In this document: piece by piece, positions 1 to 12,152 of the stretch | Layout of the letters: every line of letters begins with the position of its first letter | Numbering within the stretch: position 1 is the stretch's first letter | Program-made: the position numbers and the translations under genes | Notes under the pieces: model-generated | What the model was told of the DNA's origin: nothing | The model's input: the letters and a program-made list of their open reading frames with translations, nothing else | The model's database searches: none | DNA from: an uncultured Clostridia bacterium | GTDB lineage: Bacteria > Bacillota > Clostridia > Christensenellales > Borkfalkiaceae | Reading direction: 5' to 3' | Length of the DNA stretch: 64,000 bases | NCBI GenBank assembly: GCA_934271265.1 | Contig: CAKQRE010000026.1 | Coordinates: 62,001-126,000 of the forward strand

Positions 1-1200
1 CTTGTCGGTAAAGTGACCCCGAAGGGCGAAACGGAACTGACGCCGGAAGAAAGACTGCTTCGCGCGATCTTCGGCGAAAAGGCGAGAGAAGTGAGAGATA
101 CCTCTCTCCGCGTGCCTCACGGCGAAGGCGGTATCGTCGTCGACGTGAAGATCTTCACGAGAGAAAACAAAGACGAACTTTCTCCTGGCGTAAACAAACT
201 CGTGAGAGTATATATCGCGCAGAAGAGAAAGATCTCCGTCGGCGATAAGATGGCGGGACGTTACGGTAACAAGGGCGTTATTTCGAGGATCCTTCCCGAA
301 GCCGACATGCCTTTCCTGGCGGACGGCACGCCGTTGCAGATCGTTCTGAACCCCCTGGGCGTTCCTTCCCGAATGAACATCGGACAGGTGCTCGAAGTGC
401 ACCTTTCCCTCGTGTGCAAACAGCTCGGATGGAAGATCGCGACCCCCGTATTCGACGGTGCGTCCGAAAACGACATCAGAGAGCTTCTCAAAGAAAATCA
501 TTTCGTCAATCCGTACGGCGAAGTCGACGGAAAGATCCAGCTTTACGACGGCAGAACGGGCGAACCTTTCGAACACAGAGTTACCGTCGGTTACATGTAC
601 ATGATCAAGCTGCATCACCTTGTCGACGATAAGATCCACGCGCGTTCGGTCGGCCCGTACTCCCTCGTTACGCAGCAGCCTCTCGGCGGTAAAGCCCAGT
701 TCGGCGGTCAGCGTTTCGGCGAAATGGAAGTCTGGGCGCTCGAAGCGTACGGTGCGTCTCATATCCTGCAGGAGATCCTGACCGTCAAGTCGGACGACGT
801 TGTGGGAAGAGTCAAGACGTACGAATCCATCGTAAAAGGTAACGACATTTCGGAGCCGGGGATCCCCGAATCCTTCAAAGTGTTGCTGAAAGAATTGCAG
901 AGCTTAGCCCTCGATATGAGGGTTCTGACCGAAAATCACGAAGAGATCAGCCTGAAGGATCTCACGGACGACGGAGAAGACGTCAACGTGATCCCGAGAG
1001 GAGACAAGACGCATTACGAAGAGATCGATCTCGGATTCGATAAGCCCGAACAGGACGAATCGACGAACGACGATTTCAAATCGAGCGATCTGTTCGATGA
1101 TTTCGACGAGGATTCTTTCAACGACGACGATTTCAAATCGAGCGATCTGTTCGATGATTTCGACGACCTTGAAGATCTCGACGGCGACGACGATAATTAA
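1..1200 (+). CDS. rpoB: DNA-directed RNA polymerase subunit beta, C-terminal part (5' truncated by window edge)
   Basis: This is the catalytic beta subunit of RNA polymerase, of which only the last 399 residues are in the window; the frame is open from base 1. Conserved stretches are visible: the RKISVGDKMAGRYGNKGV segment, the GVPSRMNIGQ segment and the QQPLGGKAQFGGQRFGEMEVWALEAYGA segment close to the normal C-terminal region that contacts beta prime. After about residue 345 the protein has an extra acidic tail made of Asp, Glu, Phe and Ser, including two near-identical copies of a DDFKSSDLFDDFD unit. rpoC follows 18 bases later with its own GGGAGG ribosome site, so the two are co-transcribed. 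Identification is certain; the role of the acidic tail is unknown. Confidence 0.98.
   Translation, partial: LVGKVTPKGETELTPEERLLRAIFGEKAREVRDTSLRVPHGEGGIVVDVKIFTRENKDELSPGVNKLVRVYIAQKRKISVGDKMAGRYGNKGVISRILPEADMPFLADGTPLQIVLNPLGVPSRMNIGQVLEVHLSLVCKQLGWKIATPVFDGASENDIRELLKENHFVNPYGEVDGKIQLYDGRTGEPFEHRVTVGYMYMIKLHHLVDDKIHARSVGPYSLVTQQPLGGKAQFGGQRFGEMEVWALEAYGASHILQEILTVKSDDVVGRVKTYESIVKGNDISEPGIPESFKVLLKELQSLALDMRVLTENHEEISLKDLTDDGEDVNVIPRGDKTHYEEIDLGFDKPEQDESTNDDFKSSDLFDDFDEDSFNDDDFKSSDLFDDFDDLEDLDGDDDN
1067..1166 (+). repeat. In-frame tandem repeat in the rpoB tail
   Basis: A 43-base stretch at 1067-1109 recurs at 1124-1166, a period of 57 bases or 19 codons. It duplicates the peptide core DDFKSSDLFDDFD in the acidic C-terminal extension of RpoB. 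The DNA copies look essentially identical, which suggests a recent in-frame duplication. Confidence 0.85.
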
Positions 1201-1218
1201 TAATTCGGGAGGATTGTA

Positions 1219-5133
<3,915 letters not shown>

Positions 5134-5226
5134 TATCCCGGTTTTAAACGGAAGATAACTGCGCAGAAAGGAAAAGACACGGAAATTTTTTCTCATAAGG
5201 AAAGATTTCCCGATCGTTTTCAAAAC

Positions 5227-5264
5227 AAAACCCCCTTTGCGGACAGAAACCGCGAGGGGGTTTT
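5227..5264 (+). terminator. Terminator after rpoC
   Basis: An AAAACCCCC / GGGGGTTTT stem with a CGCGG-type inner stem, followed by TTTTAAAA. It lies 94 bases after the rpoC stop. Confidence 0.85.
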
Positions 5265-5310
5265 AAAATATATGCGACTTGCCGTTCCGGGCGTTGAGAT
5301 CCCGACGGCG

Positions 5311-5347
5311 AAAAAGTGCCTGCGCGGTATCGCGCAGGCACTTTTTT
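5311..5347. terminator. Bidirectional terminator
   Basis: A perfect AAAAAGTGCCTGCGCG stem with a GTAT loop and a T-run on both strands. It sits between rpoC (plus) and the convergent membrane-protein gene (minus) and can end transcription from both sides. Confidence 0.9.
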
Positions 5348-5378
5348 CAAAAGAAGTGTTTTTCGGGCAAACGAACGA

Positions 5379-5930
5379 TCATCTGAGAAGAAGTTTTCCG
5401 AGGGAGAGAACACCGGAAGAAATTGCGGTGATCCCGCCGACGATCGCGCCGTAACCGAGTTTCCATACCGTGGAGTTTTCGCTGTTATATTCGGCAAATT
5501 TATGCGTTCCCGAGAAATTGACCCCGATCAGGGAAGAACCGCCTTCCGTCGTGATCGTGGAAAACTGTAAGGGGAAGAAAAAGAGGATCCCGCCCGCGAT
5601 CAGAGCGGCTGCGGCAACAAACGCGATAAGTTTGTTCTTTTTGCCGATCCCGAGCATCTGAAGAACGAGAAATACCAGCCCGACGGTCACGAGCAGATAG
5701 GCGAGAAGGTTCGGGAAAGAAAAATTGATTTTCGCAGACGCGGAAAAAATCGAGTTGCCGCCGGCGGAGATCGTGTAGCCGAATGCAAGTTTCAAACCGT
5801 TGTAAACGGTGTCTCCGTTATTTGCCGAGACGATCTGCGGCAGGAAGATCATGACGAATGCCGCGATCGCGAGCAATACGCCCCCGAACGTACAAACCTT
5901 TTTTAAGGTTTTTGCCTGTTTTGATTTCAT
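5379..5930 (-). CDS. Small four-helix membrane protein, unknown function
   Basis: I do not recognise this 183-residue protein. It shows four hydrophobic segments, near residues 12-34, 72-95, 102-123 and 158-182, with Gly/Ser/Asn-rich loops between them. The first loop contains a conserved-looking Asn-Gly-Asp and Tyr pattern. It is basic at the N-terminus, so that end is probably inside. The start is supported by GGAGG about seven bases upstream of the ATG on the minus strand. It stands alone between the rpoC terminators and an intergenic region that holds a repeated hairpin. Multi-copy small membrane proteins of this type are common in Clostridia, but no function can be assigned from sequence. 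Confidence 0.75.
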   Translation of the reverse strand: MKSKQAKTLKKVCTFGGVLLAIAAFVMIFLPQIVSANNGDTVYNGLKLAFGYTISAGGNSIFSASAKINFSFPNLLAYLLVTVGLVFLVLQMLGIGKKNKLIAFVAAAALIAGGILFFFPLQFSTITTEGGSSLIGVNFSGTHKFAEYNSENSTVWKLGYGAIVGGITAISSGVLSLGKLLLR

Positions 5931-6116
5931 AAAATATATCCTCCGTTGAGTTTTTCTTACGGGTTTATGATAGCACAGAAACGGGCAAAAGGCAAGCCGA
6001 TAACGGCGAAATTATCGCGTAAATTATTTCATGAAAATTTTATGGCTTTCATGCAACAAAATGCGAAAATCGTGTTTTGTCCGGCGGCAGGGCAGGGCGT
6101 GTTAAAAACATTCCGC

Positions 6117-6152
6117 ATGCCGGGCAAGGTTCGTATTATTCTTGTCCGGCAT
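6117..6152. repeat. Dispersed hairpin repeat, copy 1
   Basis: An inverted repeat with arms ATGCCGGGCAAG and CTTGTCCGGCAT around a 12-base loop. The same hairpin, with the loop differing at only two bases, recurs at 21917-21952. No T-run follows, so it is not a simple terminator. It lies in the gene-free stretch 5931-6416. Confidence 0.7.
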
Positions 6153-6287
6153 CGCGCCGCGGAGCTTCGACGTTTCGCCTCTGCGGGAGAAGGGCGGAAA
6201 AGAATGATTCGGCAAAATCGCGGATGATAAACGTCCGGTCCGGCGTATGAAAATATAAAAGGTACATCGCATTTTCACCTTAATTTA

Positions 6288-6323
6288 ATTGACAAATGAG
6301 ATAATAATTTGTAAAATGTCAAT
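6288..6323 (+). promoter_or_regulatory. Promoter with overlapping inverted repeat, upstream of AraC-type regulator
   Basis: A TTGACA box at 6289-6294 and TAAAAT at 6312-6317 are separated by 17 bases. The promoter is embedded in nested inverted repeats: ATTGACA (6288-6294) with TGTCAAT (6317-6323), and ACAAAT with ATTTGT inside. Such an arrangement suits an operator that overlaps the promoter, for example autoregulation by the AraC-type protein. This is inferred from sequence only. Confidence 0.7.
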
Positions 6324-6416
6324 ATGGGGCAAATCGGACTTGTTCGTCCGGACGGCTTGTCTGCCGCTTGCGGAGAGCATCGTTTTGTTTGTTCCGAACG
6401 GAGGGAATAGAAAAAA

Positions 6417-7208
6417 ATGAACAGAATCAAAAAAATCAAAATCGAGGATTTTCGTACCGACTCGCTTGTGATGTCGGAGGAAAACAGCTACGTAAGGTAC
6501 ATGCCCATGCTTTGTATCGCGCAGTCCACCGTCGGCAGATATCGTATTTCGGTCGATGACGCTCCCGAACGCGAGACGATCTGCAAAGGGGTATACGTCG
6601 CGCCCGCTTTTTCAAAACAGGCGATCACCCACGTGCTTGACGAGAAGACCGGAACAATGAGCGCCCATTGGCTTGCGCTTGACGTGAGGGTAAACGGCGA
6701 ATACCGTCTGGAGGACATGTTCCGTATTCCTACGGTTTTGCCGACGGAATATAACCGCGAGATCGACGCCGCGATCGAAGAGATCGCTTCGGAAGAATGT
6801 AATTTCTTAAGAAAGGAACAGCTGATGTTCCGTATTGTGGAAATTCTCGTATCGTGTTCCGAACCGATCGACCCTCGCCGCACGAAGGAACTTTCCGCCG
6901 CGCTCAAGTGGATCGATCAGAATCCCGCGGAGCATGCGGAGGTAAAAAAACTCAGCGATATGTGCCACATGTCGCAGGTGGTATTCTTCCGTAAATTCAA
7001 GCAGGTGCTCGGGATCACTTCTTCGTCGTACTGCAACAGAAGAAGGATCGCGTTTGCCATGGAATTGCTGGAAACTTCCGATATGTCCGTTACGGACGTC
7101 GGTATCGAATGCGGCATTCCGGATACCTATTATTTCTCGAAAATCTTCAAAATGTATACGGATCTCGCCCCCACGGCTTTCCGTTCCATGATGAGATACA
7201 GTAAATAA
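6417..7208 (+). CDS. AraC-family transcriptional regulator
   Basis: This 263-residue regulator has an N-terminal sensing region (about 1-155, cupin-like placement) and a C-terminal AraC-type DNA-binding domain (about 165-260). The domain has two helix-turn-helix units. The first is around LSDMCHMSQVVFFRKFKQVLG. The second is around VTDVGIECGIPDTYYFSKIFK, ending with the usual P-x-x-FR signature. GGAGGG lies about 10 bases before the ATG. It is followed by a long terminator hairpin and a convergent GntR/LacI hybrid regulator gene. In Clostridia such AraC proteins often sense sugars and control nearby transport operons, so glycan cluster A is a plausible target. That target is inference. Confidence 0.92.
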   Translation: MNRIKKIKIEDFRTDSLVMSEENSYVRYMPMLCIAQSTVGRYRISVDDAPERETICKGVYVAPAFSKQAITHVLDEKTGTMSAHWLALDVRVNGEYRLEDMFRIPTVLPTEYNREIDAAIEEIASEECNFLRKEQLMFRIVEILVSCSEPIDPRRTKELSAALKWIDQNPAEHAEVKKLSDMCHMSQVVFFRKFKQVLGITSSSYCNRRRIAFAMELLETSDMSVTDVGIECGIPDTYYFSKIFKMYTDLAPTAFRSMMRYSK

Positions 7209-7249
7209 TTCCCGTTCTTATAAAAACGCGTACGAAATGATGGCAAAAG

Positions 7250-7299
7250 AAAAAGCCGCCTGTAAGTCGATTAACGATCGATTTGCAAGCGGTTTTTAT
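7250..7299. terminator. Long terminator hairpin containing the TAAGTCGAT motif
   Basis: Arms AAAAAGCCGCCTGTAAGTCGAT and ATCGATTTGCAAGCGGTTTTT pair almost fully. They sit between the convergent AraC-type and GntR/LacI genes, with T- and A-runs for both directions. The left arm holds one copy of a dispersed motif (see 7261-7274). Confidence 0.75.
7261..7274 (+). repeat. Dispersed TAAGTCGATTA motif, copy 1
   Basis: TGTAAGTCGATTAA. Near-identical copies occur at 21890-21904, 26179-26192 (minus), 55165-55178 and 58924-58937. All five lie just 3' of a gene. Confidence 0.6.
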
Positions 7300-7401
7300 T
7301 ATGGAACGATACGGGCTGCAAAATATGCCAAGACCCCATAGGCAGGGCAATTTGTGAAAAACTTTGGACGGGAGCGGCGCAAAACGTTCGGCTTTGCGGG
7401 C

Positions 7402-8517
7402 TTAGGTAGGGGATTTTTGCGGGGCGGAGAGAAAGTCGGCGTTCATGAGAACGTCGATCTCCTGCTGTTTCTGATAGCTTTGTCCGTTTAAGATCGCCAG
7501 CATCAGCTTGATCGCGCTCGCGCCGATCTCGAAAAAGTTCTGCGAAACGGAAATGATATGCCGCTCGGCGTTCGTTTTCGTGTCGATGCTGTCGAAGCCC
7601 GTAAGCATGAGGTCTTCCGGAATACGGATACCGCGCTCTTTCGCGTCGAGGTAAAGCCCGTTGGCGGATACGTCGTTGAGACAGCAGATCGCCGATGGCT
7701 TTTCGGGAAAGGAAAAGTATTCGTCCAGGCACTTGTGGGCAAAGCGGTGGAAGAGCTTGTGTTGTTTGTCGGGCGATTGCACCATTTCGAGCACGGGCAT
7801 ATTCTCGTTGTTGAACAGATATTCCGTTTTCAGTTGCAGTTTGTTTTTGATGATCCCCGAGCAAAATCCCTTGAAACGTTCCGATTCGGTGGGCGCCATG
7901 GCGTCGCTTAAAGAAAAGAAAGCGATTTTCGTGTGACCGAGGCTTACGAGTTTGTCCACGATCTGTTCCATGCCCTTTGCGTTGCGGCTCGTCACGAGGG
8001 GGGTATCGATCCCGTAAATGTTCCGGTCGATGCAGACGATCGGTTTGCCTTTTGCAAGAATTTCCGCATATAACGGAAGGTTTTGCCGCGAATTGCAGGG
8101 GTAAACGATCAGCCCGTCGAACTTGCCGCCGAGAACTTCGGTCAGGATCTTTCCCTCTTTGTTGATGTTGTTTTTCGTGTTGTAAACGGGGGTGAAAATG
8201 TTGTTCGCCGTGGAAATGCTCTGAATGCCCTGAACGGTTTTGTTGAAATCTTCGCGGAAGGGCAGGATGATCGGAATGATGAGCTGCGTGGTGCGAAAAT
8301 TGAGTTTTCCGTTTACGAAAGTGCCGCCTTTTCTCACGCGGTAAATCAGGTTGATGTCGTTCAGTTCCTTCATCGCCCGCGTAACGGTGATGCGGCTGAC
8401 TCCGTAATACTTTGCAAGTTCGATCTCGCTCGGCAGTTTATCGCCTACTTTCAGAACGCCGTCTTTGATTTTAGCGATAATATCGTTATATACTTTTGCG
8501 TAAAGTTTTTCTTCCAT
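7402..8517 (-). CDS. GntR-type DNA-binding / LacI-type ligand-binding hybrid regulator
   Basis: This is a sugar-responsive regulator of the AraR-like architecture. Residues 1-70 form a GntR winged helix (YGVSRITVTRAMKEL recognition region, then a GGTFV wing). Residues 75-371 form a periplasmic-binding-protein-like sensor as in LacI proteins (FDGLIVYPCNS, GLYLDAKERGIRIPEDLMLTGFDS). I chose the ATG at 8517 because an AAGGGGGG ribosome site lies directly upstream; the longer open frame has 30 extra, poorly coding residues. It is divergent from glycan cluster A, whose strong promoter is about 150 bases away, so it probably controls that cluster. The effector is unknown. Confidence 0.92.
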   Translation of the reverse strand: MEEKLYAKVYNDIIAKIKDGVLKVGDKLPSEIELAKYYGVSRITVTRAMKELNDINLIYRVRKGGTFVNGKLNFRTTQLIIPIILPFREDFNKTVQGIQSISTANNIFTPVYNTKNNINKEGKILTEVLGGKFDGLIVYPCNSRQNLPLYAEILAKGKPIVCIDRNIYGIDTPLVTSRNAKGMEQIVDKLVSLGHTKIAFFSLSDAMAPTESERFKGFCSGIIKNKLQLKTEYLFNNENMPVLEMVQSPDKQHKLFHRFAHKCLDEYFSFPEKPSAICCLNDVSANGLYLDAKERGIRIPEDLMLTGFDSIDTKTNAERHIISVSQNFFEIGASAIKLMLAILNGQSYQKQQEIDVLMNADFLSAPQKSPT

Positions 8518-8661
8518 GGTCGATCCCCCCTTCCGCTCGGTTTGAGATAATGGTATCATCCTTTCACAAAAAAAGCAACTAAAAGACATACGAATCTTGA
8601 AAAACATTGGCGTTTTTTATAACATATTATTTTTTATGATATACTTTTTTTCGATTTGGTA

Positions 8662-8690
8662 TTGACAAGGCACGGCTTTGGTGTTACAAT
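8662..8690 (+). promoter_or_regulatory. Promoter of glycan cluster A
   Basis: TTGACA (8662-8667), 17 bases, TACAAT (8685-8690). Upstream lies an AT-rich stretch (about 8615-8650) with TATAACATATTAT and ATGATATAC elements that could be operator half-sites for the divergent GntR/LacI hybrid. The leader contains a GCCGGC/GCCGGC palindrome at about 8710-8723. Confidence 0.85.
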
Positions 8691-8815
8691 AAGCGCGTAT
8701 CGTAAGGGGTGCCGGCAGGCCGGCATGTCTTCGGAAATCCGTCGCGGCGGGAAGGAAACGGCGAGTTTACGTACCGGATCGGGCGCGGCAAAAAAAAGAT
8801 AAAGGAGAAAATCGC

Positions 8816-10189
8816 ATGAAAAGCATTTTCGGGAAAATCGTAGCATTTGTTATGGCGATCGGTTTCGTGTTTGCCTGCGCGTCCTGCTCGGGCGGCGGCG
8901 ACAACAGCCAGGGTGGGGGAGAATCTCTCGATACCTCGAAGAGCATTACCCTTAAAATCGAATCCGCCGCACCGCTGAAACAGGGCTACATTTCTCTTCT
9001 CAGAACGGAAAAAGAAGGCAGCCAGCTTTACAATCAGGCTTTGTTTACCAAAAAGGTTGTTGACGGTTTCAAAGCGAAATACCCCAACATCAAACTTCAG
9101 TTCATCGAAAACGGCTGGGGCGAGGCTCTGTATCAGATTCAGCAAGTGTATATCAAAGATCATATAAAAAAGAACATTAAATACCCTGTCGACGTGATGA
9201 TCGGCGAAAGCTACATGGGGTATTTTGCGAAAAACGGCGTTTTCGCCGAGCTTGACAGCGCAAAGTTTTCCGACGTTGTGGAAGGCTCTTATGCGGATAC
9301 CGTGGTGAACGGCAAAATGTACTGCGTTCCCATGTGCACGGGGATCCTCGGACTTCAGTACAACGAAAACATCCTGAAAGAAGCCGGGATCGCGGAAGAT
9401 AAATACGTTCCCGGAACGTGGGACGAGCTTCTGGAAAACTGCCGCCTTGTTTCCGAATATGCCAAGGCAAACGGAAAGGAATACGGCGGCATCATGATGA
9501 ACAACGTTGCCGGCATGTCCGGTGCGTTCCGCGCCCTTCCGTTCATGAGACAGGCGGGCGGCGATTTCCTCGACGATAACGGCAACCTGACGCTTAACAG
9601 CGAGGCAAACCGCACGGCGTTCGCTTATCTCCGTAACCTTGCGGAATACAGTTATTCCGAAGCTCTTACGGTGGAAAGCGAAGATACTTTGCAATATTAT
9701 TTCACCAATAAGGGATATGCGGCGTATATGATCGAAGGGCAGTGGTCGATGTCTTCCGCGCCCGAATATATCAAGAGCGCGGCTCTTCCCGCGAAAGACG
9801 CTTCGAGCACGGTGAAAGGCAACTGTTATATCGGAAACCTCACGTTCGGCATCGCAAAAGCAAGCGAAAACTATGCCGCGGCTTCCGCTTTCCTCGAATA
9901 TATCACGAGCGACGAAGTACAGAGCTGGTTCTATGAACTTGACGGAAGACTTGCCGTGAATAAAAAGACCCTTGCCAAAGAGGAAACGAGACTGGTTCAC
10001 CCGAACATCAACCCCTATATCGACGCTCTTTTAGCCGGCGGTTTCGAAGGCGGAATGGCTTGCTTTACGAAGAACGCGAGCGATATCTGGGATAAATGGG
10101 GTATTTTCTATAACGGCGTTCTGAAAGGAGAGGGCGATATCGCCGCTCTCTGCGAACAGGTACAGAAAGACATTTCTGCAAAAATGTGA
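8816..10189 (+). CDS. ABC transporter substrate-binding lipoprotein (family 1 sugar-binding)
   Basis: This 457-residue protein captures oligosaccharides for an ABC importer. It has a lipoprotein signal, with a hydrophobic segment at 7-20 and candidate lipid-modified cysteines at 21 and 24 followed by a Ser/Gly linker. Typical family 1 features follow, including the FMRQAGGDFLDDNGN segment and the EGQWSMSSAPEY ligand-loop region. AAAGGAG lies upstream of the ATG. The stop overlaps the start of the next permease gene (TGATG), and the set SBP-permease-permease is the CUT1 arrangement. No ATPase gene accompanies it. The substrate is inferred to be a mannose- or fucose-containing glycan from the downstream GH38 and fucose genes. 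Confidence 0.93.
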   Translation: MKSIFGKIVAFVMAIGFVFACASCSGGGDNSQGGGESLDTSKSITLKIESAAPLKQGYISLLRTEKEGSQLYNQALFTKKVVDGFKAKYPNIKLQFIENGWGEALYQIQQVYIKDHIKKNIKYPVDVMIGESYMGYFAKNGVFAELDSAKFSDVVEGSYADTVVNGKMYCVPMCTGILGLQYNENILKEAGIAEDKYVPGTWDELLENCRLVSEYAKANGKEYGGIMMNNVAGMSGAFRALPFMRQAGGDFLDDNGNLTLNSEANRTAFAYLRNLAEYSYSEALTVESEDTLQYYFTNKGYAAYMIEGQWSMSSAPEYIKSAALPAKDASSTVKGNCYIGNLTFGIAKASENYAAASAFLEYITSDEVQSWFYELDGRLAVNKKTLAKEETRLVHPNINPYIDALLAGGFEGGMACFTKNASDIWDKWGIFYNGVLKGEGDIAALCEQVQKDISAKM

Positions 10190-11142
10190 TGACGGAATAT
10201 TCAAAAACGAACGATTTTATAACGGAAACTCCGCCCGGAACGACGGGCGGGGTTTCCGACGGCAAAAAGAAAGCGAACGCGAGAAGAAGGGCGGAAAATA
10301 TCAGGGGATGGGCTGTCGTAGGACCGCTGATTTTGTATTATGCGATTTTCGGCGTTATTCCCCTCGTTATGGTGTTTCGCTACAGTTTTTACGAAGATTC
10401 GTTATTTGAGGGGGAAAAGTGGGTCGGTTTGCGGAATTATATTACCTTTTTTACGGATAAAGATTATTACGTTCTGCTTTTCGATACCATGCTCATTGCC
10501 CTGTTTACGATCGGGTTTTCGCTTGTGTTCGGGTTGCTGCTCGCAAAGCTGATGACCGGCAGTATCCGCGGAAAAGGGTTTTACCGCACGGTGTATTATC
10601 TTCCCGTCGTGGTGTCCATGGCGGTGATCGCGCAGATCGCGAACGTGTGGCTGAGCTATAACAACGGCACGGTAAACAACGTGCTCGTCGCGCTCGGAAA
10701 AAACAAGATCGAGTGGAAGCAGAGCACGGGATGGATGTATTTCTGGATCATAACCATCTGCACGTGGAAAGGGCTCGGCGCGACGGTCATTCTTTTCGTC
10801 GCGGGGCTTTCCGGCATTTCCACGGAGATTTACGAGGCGGCGGACGTGGACGGCGCGAACAAATTTATCAAATTTTTCAAGATCACGTTGCCGCAGTTAA
10901 AGCCGATGTTTGTCTTCGTGCTGATCACGAGCATTATCGGGGCTTTCAATATTTTCGAGCCAGTTCAGCTGATCTCGGGCGGCGGGCCGGACGGATCGAC
11001 GAAAGTCGTTTTGTTCCAGATCTATAACGAAGCCTTCCAGAACGGAAATAACGGCATGGCAAGCGCGATCTCGGTGATCCTTCTGATCATCATGTTTGCT
11101 TTAACGGTGCTCAATATGAAGTGGGGCGAGTCGAAAGACTGA
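10189..11142 (+). CDS. ABC sugar permease, MalF/UgpA type
   Basis: This is the first membrane subunit of the cluster A sugar importer, 317 residues, with six hydrophobic segments in the C-terminal 280 residues. The cytoplasmic EAA loop that docks the ATPase is visible as EIYEAADVDGANKFIKFFKI. The N-terminal 35 residues are charged and precede the first helix at about 43. I place the start at ATG 10189, which overlaps the stop of the binding-protein gene as TGATG; a GTG one codon earlier is possible. It is translationally coupled on both sides. Confidence 0.94.
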   Translation: MTEYSKTNDFITETPPGTTGGVSDGKKKANARRRAENIRGWAVVGPLILYYAIFGVIPLVMVFRYSFYEDSLFEGEKWVGLRNYITFFTDKDYYVLLFDTMLIALFTIGFSLVFGLLLAKLMTGSIRGKGFYRTVYYLPVVVSMAVIAQIANVWLSYNNGTVNNVLVALGKNKIEWKQSTGWMYFWIITICTWKGLGATVILFVAGLSGISTEIYEAADVDGANKFIKFFKITLPQLKPMFVFVLITSIIGAFNIFEPVQLISGGGPDGSTKVVLFQIYNEAFQNGNNGMASAISVILLIIMFALTVLNMKWGESKD

Positions 11143-11159
11143 GGAGAGAGAAGAAAACT

Positions 11160-12059
11160 ATGCAGGTTGTTAAAAAATCGGATAAGATCGTCTCTCACGT
11201 CGTTCTCGGGCTCGGTTCCGTCATCATGCTGTATCCCTTCGTATTCGTTCTTCTCGGAACGTTTGCTTCGATCGAGGGGTTTTACGAGGTTAAATTTCTT
11301 CCGATACCTAAAAGTATCTCGTATCTGTTCGAAAACATTGCGAAGATCATGAAGAGGGAAGAGGTCGGTCCGTCGATCCTGCTCACCCTCGGGCGGTTTC
11401 TCTGGTATGCCTTTTTCGTTACGGGATCTTCCATTCTCGGCGGCTACGTCTTTTCAAAGGTGAACTTCCGTTTCAAAAAAGCGGCGTTCTATATCCTCAT
11501 GTCGTCTATGATGATCCCCGGGGTCGCGCTTCTGATCCCGCAGTATATGTTGCTTACCGGTTTCCCTCTCGTGGGCGGAAACAACATCCTGGGAAAGGGC
11601 GGTACGGGTTTTCGGGATAACGAAGCCGTTCTATTCGTCACGGGGCTTTTCTCGGCGTATAATATTTTTTTGGTAAAACAGTCTCTCGAGGGGATCGGCA
11701 ACGAATTCAAAGAGGCGGCGGAGATCGACGGAGCGGGATTTTTACGCATCGTGTTCATGATCTACATGCCCATGCTGAAACCTGTGATCGCGGTGATGAT
11801 CATCCAGCTGTTTATCGGGCAGTGGAACGATTATCTTTTTCCCCTTCTCTTTACCAATTCGGGCGATATCGTCAAGCCGATCGGCCTCGTTTCCGTCAGG
11901 ATCCAATCCGACTATCTCTATCAGTCGTCGGGCGGCGGACTTATGAACTATCCGCTCGTGATGGCGATGGCGCTTCTGATGATGATCCCTCCCGTTGCCG
12001 TTTACGTGGCGTTTCAGAGATATTTCGTCGAAGGGCTGACCGTCGGCGGCGTGAAATAA
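11160..12059 (+). CDS. ABC sugar permease, MalG/UgpE type
   Basis: This is the second membrane subunit of the same importer, 299 residues. The EAA loop reads EFKEAAEIDGAGFLRIVFMI, and the usual C-terminal signature FQRYFVEGLTVGGVKG-type end is present (FVEGLTVGGVK). The start is ATG 11160, preceded by GAGGAGAG that overlaps the end of the upstream permease; the longer frame starting at 11121 lies inside that gene and is unlikely. The next gene starts 93 bases later after a small CCCGC/GCGGG hairpin and an AAAGG ribosome site. Confidence 0.94.
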   Translation: MQVVKKSDKIVSHVVLGLGSVIMLYPFVFVLLGTFASIEGFYEVKFLPIPKSISYLFENIAKIMKREEVGPSILLTLGRFLWYAFFVTGSSILGGYVFSKVNFRFKKAAFYILMSSMMIPGVALLIPQYMLLTGFPLVGGNNILGKGGTGFRDNEAVLFVTGLFSAYNIFLVKQSLEGIGNEFKEAAEIDGAGFLRIVFMIYMPMLKPVIAVMIIQLFIGQWNDYLFPLLFTNSGDIVKPIGLVSVRIQSDYLYQSSGGGLMNYPLVMAMALLMMIPPVAVYVAFQRYFVEGLTVGGVK

Positions 12060-12152
12060 GAAAAGGCGACAGGGCTGTTTTTCCGGGCGGAACCGGAACC
12101 AATCAAAGAAAAATAACCCGCGATAAGCGGGGAAAAATAAAGGTGAAAGAAA

